NCBI GenBank assembly: GCA_030840415.1 | Contig: JAVEEO010000530.1 | Location: 1-12,928 of the forward strand | DNA from: Pseudonocardiales bacterium | GTDB taxonomy: Bacteria; Actinomycetota; Actinomycetes; Mycobacteriales; Jatrophihabitantaceae | Length of the DNA: 12,928 nt | Direction of reading: 5' to 3' | Shown: positions 6,100 to 12,928 of the stretch, piece by piece | How the letters are laid out: the number at the start of each line of letters is the position of its first letter | How positions within the stretch are numbered: the first letter of the stretch is position 1 | The notes under the pieces: generated by a model | Seen by the model: the letters and a program-made list of their open reading frames with translations, nothing else | Told to the model about the DNA's origin: nothing | Database searches by the model: none | Translations under genes and position numbers: made by a program

Positions 6100-7422
6100 A
6101 TGAACGGCACCGTGCTCAATGTCTGCATCGTGCTGGCGCTGATCGTCGTCGAGGGCCTGTTCGTCGGTGCCGAGATCGCGCTGGTGTCGCTGCGCGAGGG
6201 CCAGGCCAAGTCGATGGCGGAGTCCGGCCGGCGCGGCCAGGCGGTGGCCCGGTTGATGGCCGACCCGAACCGGTTCCTGGCCGCCGTGCAGATCGGCGTC
6301 ACCTCGACGGCGCTGCTGTCCTCGGCCTTCGGCGCGGTGACGCTGTCGGAATCGGCCAAGGACGCCCTGATCGCCAACGGCGTCGGCGAGACGCTGGCCG
6401 GGGTGATCGGCATCGTCGGGGTGACCCTGCTGATCTCCTTCGTCACCCTGATCATCGGGGAGCTGGCCCCGAAGCGGCTCGCGCTGCAGCGCCCGGAGGG
6501 CGTCGCGATGCTGTTCGGGCCGACCCTGGACCGGATGGCCCGGCTGTTCCGGCCGCTGATCTGGCTGCTGTCCAGGTCCACCGACCTGGTGGTCCGGGTG
6601 CTGGGCGGTGACCCGCACGCCAACCGCGAGAGCATCAGCGAGGAGGAACTGCGCGGCCTGGTTGCCGCGCACGAGTCGCTGACCACCGACGAGCGGCGGC
6701 TGATCGACGACGTGTTCGCCGCCGGCGAGCGCTCGGTGAGCGAGGTGATGATCTCGCGCACCGAGGTGGTCTTCCTGGAGGCCGCGGTCACCGTCAGCCG
6801 CGCGGTGAAGCAGGCCGGCGACTCGCCGCACTCGCGTTACCCGGTGATCGGCCAGGGCAGTGACGACGTGCTCGGCTTCGTCCACATCCGGGACCTGATC
6901 ATGGGCGCGCCCGGCGTGGAGCCCTCCACCAACCGGTCGCTGGTGGTCGGTGACCTGGTGCGCGAGGTCAAGGTGCTGCCCGGGTCGAAGAAGGTGCTGG
7001 CCGCGCTGAGCGAGATGCGTCGCGAGGGCCACCACATGGCGATCGTGGTGGACGAGTACGGCGGCACCGACGGCATCGTCACGCTGGAGGACCTGATCGA
7101 GGAGGTGATCGGTGACATCCGCGACGAGTACGACTCCGAGGACTCCTCGGCCCGCCGCCTGACCGGCGGGATCGTCGAGGTGGACGGCCGGTGCAACCTC
7201 GACGAGTTCGCCGAGTACGCCGGCTTCGAACTGCCCGAGGGCCCGTACGAGACGGCCGGCGGCTTCCTGATGGCCCGGCTCGGCAAGTTGCCCCAGGTCG
7301 GTGACCGGGTGGAGATCCACGACCACCTGGTCGAGGTGCTCGAGATCGAGGGCCGGCGGGCGTCCCGGCTGCGGGTCGAGCCGCTGCCCGAGCCGGAGGC
7401 GGCCGGCGCGGCCACCGGCTGA
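6100..7422 (+). CDS. CNNM/CorC-HlyC family membrane protein with CBS domain pair
   Basis: This 440-residue protein is of the family often named 'hemolysin' or CorB/CorC, linked to Mg2+/Co2+ transport or efflux. The N-terminal CNNM (DUF21) membrane domain spans about residues 1-165. Its first helix contains EGLFVGAEIALVS, there are helices around 60-80 and 98-120, and the hallmark IIGELAPKRLALQ lies at about 118-130. A cytoplasmic CBS pair follows at about 212-340: VMISRTEVVFL, YPVIG...LGFVHIRDL, and then VVDEYGGTDGIVTLEDL. CBS pairs of this kind bind adenine nucleotides. A CorC/HlyC C-terminal domain (about 350-428, starting RRLTGGIVEVDGR) completes the standard architecture. ATG 6100 has GAGGAG at 6083-6088, 11 bases upstream. 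True hemolytic activity should not be assumed. It is divergent from galE and has no evident functional tie to the galactose genes. Confidence 0.93.
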   Translation: MNGTVLNVCIVLALIVVEGLFVGAEIALVSLREGQAKSMAESGRRGQAVARLMADPNRFLAAVQIGVTSTALLSSAFGAVTLSESAKDALIANGVGETLAGVIGIVGVTLLISFVTLIIGELAPKRLALQRPEGVAMLFGPTLDRMARLFRPLIWLLSRSTDLVVRVLGGDPHANRESISEEELRGLVAAHESLTTDERRLIDDVFAAGERSVSEVMISRTEVVFLEAAVTVSRAVKQAGDSPHSRYPVIGQGSDDVLGFVHIRDLIMGAPGVEPSTNRSLVVGDLVREVKVLPGSKKVLAALSEMRREGHHMAIVVDEYGGTDGIVTLEDLIEEVIGDIRDEYDSEDSSARRLTGGIVEVDGRCNLDEFAEYAGFELPEGPYETAGGFLMARLGKLPQVGDRVEIHDHLVEVLEIEGRRASRLRVEPLPEPEAAGAATG

Positions 7423-7444
7423 GAACTGTCGCCGGGCAAGCTGG

Positions 7445-7506
7445 GAATCGCGATTCGCGCCAAATTTGGTGGCCGTTATCCCTGGTGATGCGGCCGGAAC
7501 CGGCCG
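7445..7506. repeat. Three closely spaced perfect palindromes before the lytic transglycosylase gene
   Basis: The 146-base gap between the CNNM-type gene and the transglycosylase gene holds GAATCGCGATTC (7445-7456), CCAAATTTGG (7460-7469) and CGGCCGGAACCGGCCG (7491-7506). The third can fold as a GC-rich hairpin and might end the upstream transcript, although no T-run follows. The first two are AT-containing 10-12-base dyads more typical of protein-binding sites. I could not place a convincing promoter in this gap. Confidence 0.45.
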
Positions 7507-7555
7507 ATGATAGAAGTGGACAGTCTGAAAAACAGCAACGTCGCCGCCGTTCTTT

Positions 7556-7560
7556 GAGGA
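7556..7560 (+). promoter_or_regulatory. Ribosome-binding site that decides the transglycosylase start
   Basis: GAGGA lies 8 bases before GTG 7569. It supports that codon over the earlier in-frame GTG at 7485 and ATG at 7488, neither of which has a comparable site. It also places the basic N-terminus and hydrophobic signal segment at the front of the protein. Confidence 0.6.
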
Positions 7561-7568
7561 TCTTTTCT

Positions 7569-9041
7569 GTGTTGCAACCGCGATACGCCCCCCGCCGGGC
7601 GCGTCTGAAGTTGTCCCTGACCCGAACCGTCACCAGTGCGGCCGCGGTCGCGGCGCTGGCCCTGGTCTGCGGCCCGGCGCTCGAGCGGACCGGCGACGGC
7701 GCGGCGGCAGCGGCGGCGGCCGCGATCAGCCCCCCCAGCCCGGCGACTCCCGGCAGCACGCCCCAGCGGCTGGCACCGGCCCGCTGGAACGGCCCGCTGC
7801 CGATCCGGCCGTCCCGGTTCGGCAAGGCTCCCGCCGGCGGCACGGTCGCCCTGCCGGCCGTCGAGGCGGTACCGATCGGCCCGCCCGGCGAGGTCGGCGC
7901 GCTCGGCATCCCGCTGATGGTGCTGCGCGCCTACCACCTGGCCGCCGACCAGCTCGCGGCCGAACAGCCGTCCTGCAAGCTGCCCTGGTGGCTGCTGGCC
8001 GGCATCGGGCACACCGAATCCGGGCACGCCGAGTCCGGCCGGCTGACCGCCGACGGCACCACCCGCGGCCGGATCCTGGGCCCGCGCCTGAACGGCGGCA
8101 TCCCCGGCGACGCGATCATCACCGACACCGACCACGGCAGCCTGGACGGCGACATCGTCTACGACAGGGCGGTCGGCCCCATGCAGTTCATCCCCTCGAC
8201 CTGGGCGCACTGGCGAGCCGACGGCAACGCCGACGGCAAGGCCGATCCCAGCAACATCTTCGACGCCACCCTGGCCGCCGCCCACTACCTCTGTGCGGGC
8301 GGCCGGGACCTGTCGACCGAGGCCGGGCTGGAGGCGGCGGTGCTGAGCTACAACCACTCCGCTCCCTACCTGGCCACGGTGCTGGCCTGGGGCGAGGCCT
8401 ACCGCGACGGTGCCTCGGCGGTGCCGGACAGCCCGCTGCCGGTGGTCAGCGACGTCACCAAGGTGCGCCCGCCCAAGTCCAGCCGGCCACCGGCGCGCAC
8501 GTCCAAGCCGGGCACCTCGGCGCCCGGCGCGTCGCAGAGCTCGGTCCCGGCCAGCCCGACCGACTCGGCCAGCCCCACTGCCTCGGCCAGCGCCACCGGC
8601 AGCTCCTCGACCACCGCCTCGGCCAGTCCCACCTGCTCCTCGGCGAGCCCGTCGCCGACCGACTCCAGCGGCGTTCCGGTCGATCCCGCGACCGCCCAGT
8701 CGCACACCGGGTCCTCGGCCGCGACCACCCAGTCGCACACCGGGTCCTCGGCCGCGACCACCCGCAGCGGCCTCAGCGGATCGGCCGACGCAACGCCGAC
8801 CGCCACCGGATCCGCCGACGCAACGCCGACCGCCACCGGATCGGCCGACGCAACGCCGACCGCCACCGGATCCCCGGTCGCCACCCCGGGCCGGACCACC
8901 GCCACCTCGAGCGGGGTCGCGGCCTCGAGCAGCACCCGCACCCAGTCGGCGACGGCCCAGTCGGCCACCGGCCAGACGGTTACGACGAGCGCTTCGGACA
9001 GCTCCAGCGCCTCGGCGAGCCCGTCCAGCTGCGCGCCATGA
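7569..9041 (+). CDS. Secreted MltB-like lytic transglycosylase with repetitive Ser/Thr/Pro tail
   Basis: This 490-residue exported enzyme probably cleaves the glycan strands of peptidoglycan (GH23/GH103-like, SLT_2 fold). A basic N-terminus and hydrophobic segment (about 13-37) form a signal peptide or anchor, followed by an Ala/Pro-rich linker. The catalytic domain spans about 112-280. It shows LLAGIGHTESGH with the likely catalytic Glu150, GPMQFIPSTW (203-212), and AVLSYNHS (257-264). DGNADGKADPSNIFDA (218-233) resembles the EF-hand-type calcium loop known in MltB/Slt35. From about residue 280 to the end the protein is low-complexity Ser/Thr/Ala/Pro with two sets of tandem repeats (377-398 and 404-433). 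It has no recognisable wall-binding domain or sortase signal. The tail may be a flexible, possibly glycosylated spacer. The enzyme class is well supported; the biological role (growth, division or resuscitation) cannot be read from the sequence. Confidence 0.9.
   Translation: MLQPRYAPRRARLKLSLTRTVTSAAAVAALALVCGPALERTGDGAAAAAAAAISPPSPATPGSTPQRLAPARWNGPLPIRPSRFGKAPAGGTVALPAVEAVPIGPPGEVGALGIPLMVLRAYHLAADQLAAEQPSCKLPWWLLAGIGHTESGHAESGRLTADGTTRGRILGPRLNGGIPGDAIITDTDHGSLDGDIVYDRAVGPMQFIPSTWAHWRADGNADGKADPSNIFDATLAAAHYLCAGGRDLSTEAGLEAAVLSYNHSAPYLATVLAWGEAYRDGASAVPDSPLPVVSDVTKVRPPKSSRPPARTSKPGTSAPGASQSSVPASPTDSASPTASASATGSSSTTASASPTCSSASPSPTDSSGVPVDPATAQSHTGSSAATTQSHTGSSAATTRSGLSGSADATPTATGSADATPTATGSADATPTATGSPVATPGRTTATSSGVAASSSTRTQSATAQSATGQTVTTSASDSSSASASPSSCAP
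8697..8762 (+). repeat. Two perfect 33-base tandem repeats inside the transglycosylase tail
   Basis: Two identical 33-base units (8697-8729 and 8730-8762) encode the 11-residue unit QSHTGSSAATT twice. The repeat keeps the reading frame. Identity at every base, including third codon positions, suggests a recent duplication. Confidence 0.9.
8778..8867 (+). repeat. Three near-perfect 30-base tandem repeats inside the transglycosylase tail
   Basis: Three units (8778-8807, 8808-8837, 8838-8867) encode GSADATPTAT three times. I see one silent difference: GGATCC in the second unit where the others have GGATCG. A partial fourth unit (GGATCC) follows. In-frame units of this kind can gain or lose copies between strains without disrupting the protein. 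Confidence 0.9.
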
Positions 9042-9044
9042 CCA

Positions 9045-9068
9045 CCGGCGGGCCGGCCGGCCCGCCGG
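9045..9068 (+). terminator. Strong GC hairpin after the transglycosylase gene, candidate terminator
   Basis: A perfect 24-base palindrome starts 3 bases after the stop codon. The half CCGGCGGGCCGG (9045-9056) is mirrored at 9057-9068. As RNA it forms a 10-bp all-GC stem with a GGCC loop, and flanking CCAC/GTGG can extend it across a bulge. No U-tract follows. GC-rich hairpins without U-tails are common at gene ends in high-GC actinobacteria. It ends 19 bases before the trpS start, so it could instead or also affect trpS expression. Confidence 0.6.
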
Positions 9069-9078
9069 AGTGGAATGA

Positions 9079-10101
<1,023 letters not shown>

Positions 10102-10106
10102 TCGAA

Positions 10107-10631
10107 ATGGCCAAACCAATAACGGTCGGGGTCGCGCTCGCGATCCCCGAACCGCACGCCGCCGTGCTGGCCGGCTGGCGGCGCCGGATCGGCGACCCCG
10201 AGGCGGGCAAGATCCCTCCGCACGTGACGCTGCTGCCGCCCACCGAGATCGAGGCCGACCAGCTCGACCTGGTCGACAAGCACCTGGCCGAGGCCGCGAC
10301 CGCGGTGCTGCCGTTCACCATGAAGCTGTCCGGCACCGGCACCTTCCGGCCGCTGTCGCAGGTGGTGTTCGTCCAGGTCTCGACCGGGGCGGCCCAGTGC
10401 GAGCTGCTCGAGCAGGCGGTGCGCCGCGACCCGATCGTCCGCGAGGTGGACTTTCCCTACCACCCGCACGTCACGGTCGGGCACGACGTCGCCGATGAGT
10501 ACCTGGACCAGGCCTACGAGGGGCTGCGCGATTTCGTGGCGCAATTCCGGGTCGAGGCGTTCACGCTGTACGCCCAGGACCCGGACGGCAGCTGGCACCC
10601 GCACCGCGAGTACCCGCTGACGGGTTTCTAG
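10107..10631 (+). CDS. 2H phosphoesterase, 2'-5' RNA ligase-like protein
   Basis: This 174-residue protein of the LigT-like 2H superfamily has the two diagnostic catalytic motifs in a duplicated fold: HVT at 39-41 (IPPHVTLLPP) and HVT at 121-123 (YHPHVTVGHD). The two histidines are expected to act together in cyclic-phosphodiester or 2'-5' phosphodiester chemistry on RNA or nucleotides. The natural substrate of such bacterial proteins is mostly unknown, so only the class is called. The ATG at 10107 lies 5 bases after the trpS stop with a weak AGG upstream. The YihY-type gene follows 4 bases after its stop, so the three are probably one operon. Being next to an aminoacyl-tRNA synthetase could hint at RNA metabolism, but this is only co-location. 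Confidence 0.9.
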   Translation: MAKPITVGVALAIPEPHAAVLAGWRRRIGDPEAGKIPPHVTLLPPTEIEADQLDLVDKHLAEAATAVLPFTMKLSGTGTFRPLSQVVFVQVSTGAAQCELLEQAVRRDPIVREVDFPYHPHVTVGHDVADEYLDQAYEGLRDFVAQFRVEAFTLYAQDPDGSWHPHREYPLTGF

Positions 10632-10635
10632 CACC

Positions 10636-11757
10636 GTGCCGGGAGGTTCGACGCTGGACCGGCTGAAGTCCGGCGCCGGCCGGCGCTGGCAGGCACTCCA
10701 GCAGGCCCGGCCGGGGGTGGCGCACGTCGTCCGGGCCTACCGGCACTACAAGGCCAACCACGGCGACCACCTCGCCGCGGCGATCACCTACTTCAGCTTC
10801 CTCGCGCTGTTCCCGCTGGTCCTGCTCGGAGTGTCGGTCACCGCCTTCGTGCTGGCCTCCCAGCCGCACCTGCAGACGGAGCTGTTCGACCAGGTGAGCA
10901 CCAACCTGCCGGGCGGCTTCGGCGACACCGTGCAGAAGGTCATCGAGGGCGCGATCAACCAGCGGGCCGGCGTCGGCATCGTCGGCCTGGCCGGGGTGGC
11001 GCTGACCGGACTCGGCTGGATCGCCAACCTGCGCGGGGCCATCGACATCGTGTGGGGCATCGCGGCCCGCAACCGCTCCTTCCTGGCAGGCAAGGCCGCC
11101 GACGCGCTGGTGCTGCTCGGCCTGGGCCTCGGCGTGGTGCTGTCGGTGGGGCTCACGGCCGGTGGCACCGCCGCCAGCGGCGTGCTGCTGCGCGCGCTCG
11201 GCCTCGACGACGTGACCGGCGCCGGCACCGCGAGCTGGCTGCTGGGCATCCTGCTCGGCATCGCGGGCAGCACCCTGATTTTCGGCTGGCTGATGTTCCG
11301 GCTGCCCGTCATCACGGTGCCCCGGCGCACGGCGCTGCGCGCCACCCTGCTCGCCGCGGTCGGCTTCGAGGTGCTGAAGCTGGTCGGGACGTTCTACATC
11401 GCCCGGGTCACCAAGTCCCCGGCCGCGGCGGTGATCGGCCCGGTGGTCGGGGTGCTGGTCTGGATCGACCTGGTCTCGCGCTACCTGCTGTACTGCGTGG
11501 CCTGGGCAGCGACCGCGGACGCGGCGGCGGCCGGCTCGGCGGTGGCCGCGGCCGATGCCCCGGTCCAGGGGCCCGGACTGCCGGATCCGGGAGGGCCAGG
11601 TTTGCCGGGGCTGCCTGGCGCTCGGCCCGGCGGGTTCTCCCCGGTGGCGGTGGCGGCCGGCCTGCTCAGCGCGGGCGCCGCGCTCGGCGCCGGCTCGCTC
11701 GCCGCCCTGCACCGGTCACGCGCACGAGCCACAGACCGCCGCCGATCAGCGCGCTGA
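10636..11757 (+). CDS. YihY/BrkB family inner-membrane protein
   Basis: This 373-residue polytopic membrane protein has its BrkB-type domain at about residues 33-292. The N-terminal HGDHLAAAITYFSFLALFPLVLL is the family hallmark. Helices lie at about 50-73, 112-136, 157-183, 202-222, 236-258 and 264-290. YIARVTKSPAAAVIGPVVGVLVWIDLVSRYLLY is the conserved last pair. The function is not firmly established for the family; an old link to RNase BN was withdrawn, and transport roles have been proposed. The C-terminal 80 residues are Ala-, then Gly/Pro-rich, with a possible weak seventh helix (334-357) and a basic end. GTG 10636 is the only ordinary early start but lacks an upstream ribosome-binding site. 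A good GGGAGG lies inside (10641-10646), 7 bases before an in-frame CTG at 10654. The end overlaps the convergent carboxypeptidase gene by 92 bases. Confidence 0.88.
   Translation: MPGGSTLDRLKSGAGRRWQALQQARPGVAHVVRAYRHYKANHGDHLAAAITYFSFLALFPLVLLGVSVTAFVLASQPHLQTELFDQVSTNLPGGFGDTVQKVIEGAINQRAGVGIVGLAGVALTGLGWIANLRGAIDIVWGIAARNRSFLAGKAADALVLLGLGLGVVLSVGLTAGGTAASGVLLRALGLDDVTGAGTASWLLGILLGIAGSTLIFGWLMFRLPVITVPRRTALRATLLAAVGFEVLKLVGTFYIARVTKSPAAAVIGPVVGVLVWIDLVSRYLLYCVAWAATADAAAAGSAVAAADAPVQGPGLPDPGGPGLPGLPGARPGGFSPVAVAAGLLSAGAALGAGSLAALHRSRARATDRRRSAR
10641..10646 (+). promoter_or_regulatory. Shine-Dalgarno-like GGGAGG inside the annotated YihY-type start
   Basis: GGGAGG follows GTG 10636 and precedes CTG 10654 by 7 bases in the same frame. 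It is either chance (codons for Gly-Gly) or marks a non-standard CTG start that would shorten the protein by 6 residues. I keep GTG as the annotated start because CTG initiation is rare. Confidence 0.3.
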
Positions 11758-12922
11758 CCGGCAGCAGCGCGGCCAGCGGCCAGTGCACCCCGCCGCGAGG
11801 CTGGGCCAGCGTGGCCAGCACTCCGGCGGCGGCCGGCGCGGCGGACGTTGCCGCCGCGGCAGGCCGGTCAGCCGACACCGGCCCGGCCAGCGTCCCCACC
11901 GGCTGCACCGTGGCCGGCAGCGCGTAGCCCCAGTCCAGCAGGGCGGCGGCCTGCCGGTACTGATCCACGGGCACTCGCTCGTCGCGCAGCAGCACCACAC
12001 CGAGGCGCCGGCCGTGCCGCTCGGCGGCCGCCAGGTAGGTGTGCCGGGCAGCGTCGGTGTAGCCCGACTTCACCACCAGGGCGCCCGGCACCGCGGACAG
12101 GAAGTTCTGGGACTGGTTGTCGAACTGGTAGGGCCCGACGTGGCCGTACCTGCTGGCCCGCGGCGGGAAACCGGCGCTGGGCAGCCGGTCATAGGCCACC
12201 AGCCGGGGCTGGTCGACGAAGGCCCGCAGCACCAGCGCCATGTCGTAGGCCGAGGTCAGCTGCTGCCAGCCGTCCAGGCCGGACGGGGTCTGCACCACCG
12301 TGTCGTAGGCACCCAGCCGGGCGGCCTCGGCGTTCATCCGGCTGACCGTCCGGGCGATCCCGCCGTCCGCCTCGGCCAGCGCCAGGGCCGCGTCGTTGGC
12401 CGAGACCAGCAACAGCGCCGCGAACAGCTGATCGACCGAGTACCTGGCCCCGGCCAGCAACCCGACCGCCGAGCCCTCGGCGGTGGCCGCCGTGGGCGAC
12501 ACCGTGACCACCCGCCGGCCGGGCAGGTCCGCGACGACGCAGAGCGCGGTGAGCACCTTGAGGATGCTGGCCGGCTGGTAGCGGCCGTGCGGGTCGCGGG
12601 CGGCCAGCACGGCGCCGGAGTCCAGGTCGACCAGGATCCAGCCGTGCGCCCGGATCCCGGCCGGCAGCTTCGGCGCGCCGGGCGGTGCCACCAGTCCGCG
12701 GCTGGCCAGGTGCGCGCCGCCGGGCACCAGGCCGTCCGGCGCCCAGCCACCGGCGGGCGGGTGGGGGTCCGGAGCGCTCGGGGAGATCGCGGCCGAGGTC
12801 GGCTTCGGGGCGGCGGGCGAGGTCGGGACGGCGTCGGCCGGCGCGCTCAGCAGGGTCAGGATCGTCGCGAGCGCCAGCCCGGCCGCTCGGCGGACAGGGA
12901 GCCGCTGTCCTCGCACCGGCAC
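11666..12922 (-). CDS. D-alanyl-D-alanine carboxypeptidase, low-molecular-mass penicillin-binding protein (peptidase S11)
   Basis: This enzyme removes the terminal D-Ala from peptidoglycan pentapeptides outside the membrane and binds beta-lactams. The 418-residue protein has a signal peptide (about 1-31, LALATILTLLSAPADA) and a Pro/Ala/Ser linker to about 75. The S11 catalytic domain spans about 88-335. Motif 1 is PASILK (nucleophile Ser119, Lys122), motif 2 is SAN (174-176), and motif 3 is KSG (285-287), where KTG is commoner. A helix at 381-401 followed by a very basic tail suggests C-terminal anchoring with the tail in the cytoplasm. GTG 12922 is preceded by an in-frame TAG at 12928-12926, so the start must be this codon or GTG 12916. 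Its ribosome-binding site would fall outside the window. It is convergent with, and overlaps, the YihY-type gene. The neighbourhood resembles dacB1-yhjD-trpS in mycobacteria. Confidence 0.93.
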   Translation of the reverse strand: MPVRGQRLPVRRAAGLALATILTLLSAPADAVPTSPAAPKPTSAAISPSAPDPHPPAGGWAPDGLVPGGAHLASRGLVAPPGAPKLPAGIRAHGWILVDLDSGAVLAARDPHGRYQPASILKVLTALCVVADLPGRRVVTVSPTAATAEGSAVGLLAGARYSVDQLFAALLLVSANDAALALAEADGGIARTVSRMNAEAARLGAYDTVVQTPSGLDGWQQLTSAYDMALVLRAFVDQPRLVAYDRLPSAGFPPRASRYGHVGPYQFDNQSQNFLSAVPGALVVKSGYTDAARHTYLAAAERHGRRLGVVLLRDERVPVDQYRQAAALLDWGYALPATVQPVGTLAGPVSADRPAAAATSAAPAAAGVLATLAQPRGGVHWPLAALLPVSALIGGGLWLVRVTGAGRRASRRRARRPR

Positions 12923-12928
12923 AGGCTA

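Noticed and set aside
5941..7326. Long minus-strand open frame continuing upstream of galE across the CNNM-type gene
   Set aside because: It is antisense to a clearly recognisable gene, its translation is His/Gln/Arg-rich without motifs, and galE has its exact family N-terminus at 5940. Long antisense open frames are expected at this GC content.
7423..7568. Possible c-di-AMP (ydaO-type) riboswitch before the wall hydrolase gene
   Set aside because: Such switches precede wall hydrolase genes in actinobacteria, so I looked for the conserved G-rich and GAAUC/CCGAAUC-like segments. I could not find a matching set; the palindromes do not form that fold by eye. A covariance-model search would be decisive.
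8697..8867. Repeat array considered as CRISPR or an intergenic repeat
   Set aside because: Units are directly adjacent with no unique spacers, have a multiple-of-three length and lie within a coding tail.
8399..8968. Minus-strand open frame encoding a repetitive DPVAVGVASA protein
   Set aside because: The repetition mirrors the tandem repeats of the transglycosylase tail on the other strand; there is no independent evidence of coding.

Overview
The window is high-GC DNA with dense genes, frequent GTG starts, 4-8 base gene overlaps and Ala/Arg/Pro-rich proteins. This fits an actinobacterium (Actinomycetota). The trpS / YihY-BrkB / D-Ala-D-Ala carboxypeptidase neighbourhood also fits, because a similar association occurs in mycobacteria. 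The genus cannot be read from the sequence. I see no mobile element, CRISPR array, tRNA or rRNA gene, and no gene-free stretch longer than about 160 bases.

Left half, minus strand (5940 down to 1): an alpha-galactoside/galactose uptake and catabolism cluster. In transcription order it holds galE (UDP-glucose 4-epimerase), galK (galactokinase, overlapping galE by 8 bases), then a 123-base gap with its own promoter and candidate operator. After the gap come a Tat-type lipoprotein sugar-binding protein, two CUT1-type ABC permeases overlapping by 4 bases, and the N-terminal part of a GH36-like alpha-galactosidase that runs off the left edge. The inferred logic is as follows. The lipoprotein and permeases import a galactoside such as melibiose or raffinose, and the glycosidase releases galactose. 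GalK makes galactose-1-phosphate, and GalE interconverts UDP-galactose and UDP-glucose. Neither the ABC ATPase nor galT (galactose-1-phosphate uridylyltransferase) is in the window.

Middle, plus strand: divergent from galE (159-base gap, with a perfect 15-base palindrome at the predicted galE start point) lies a CNNM/CorC-HlyC membrane protein with CBS domains. After a 146-base gap containing three close palindromes comes a secreted MltB-like lytic transglycosylase. It has an EF-hand-like loop and a long Ser/Thr/Ala/Pro tail built partly from perfect tandem repeats. A 24-base perfect palindrome separates it from the next operon.

Right part: trpS, a 2H-phosphoesterase (2'-5' RNA ligase-like) gene and a YihY/BrkB membrane protein gene are tightly spaced on the plus strand. 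Convergent to them is a D,D-carboxypeptidase (penicillin-binding, peptidase S11) gene, whose last 92 bases overlap the end of the YihY gene on the opposite strand.

Overall this is mostly ordinary chromosome. I do not see a convincing wholly new system. The best leads are the two different candidate operators of the galactoside cluster, the absence of galT and of the transporter ATPase, the palindrome group and tandem-repeat tail of the cell-wall enzyme, and the convergent overlap of two envelope genes.
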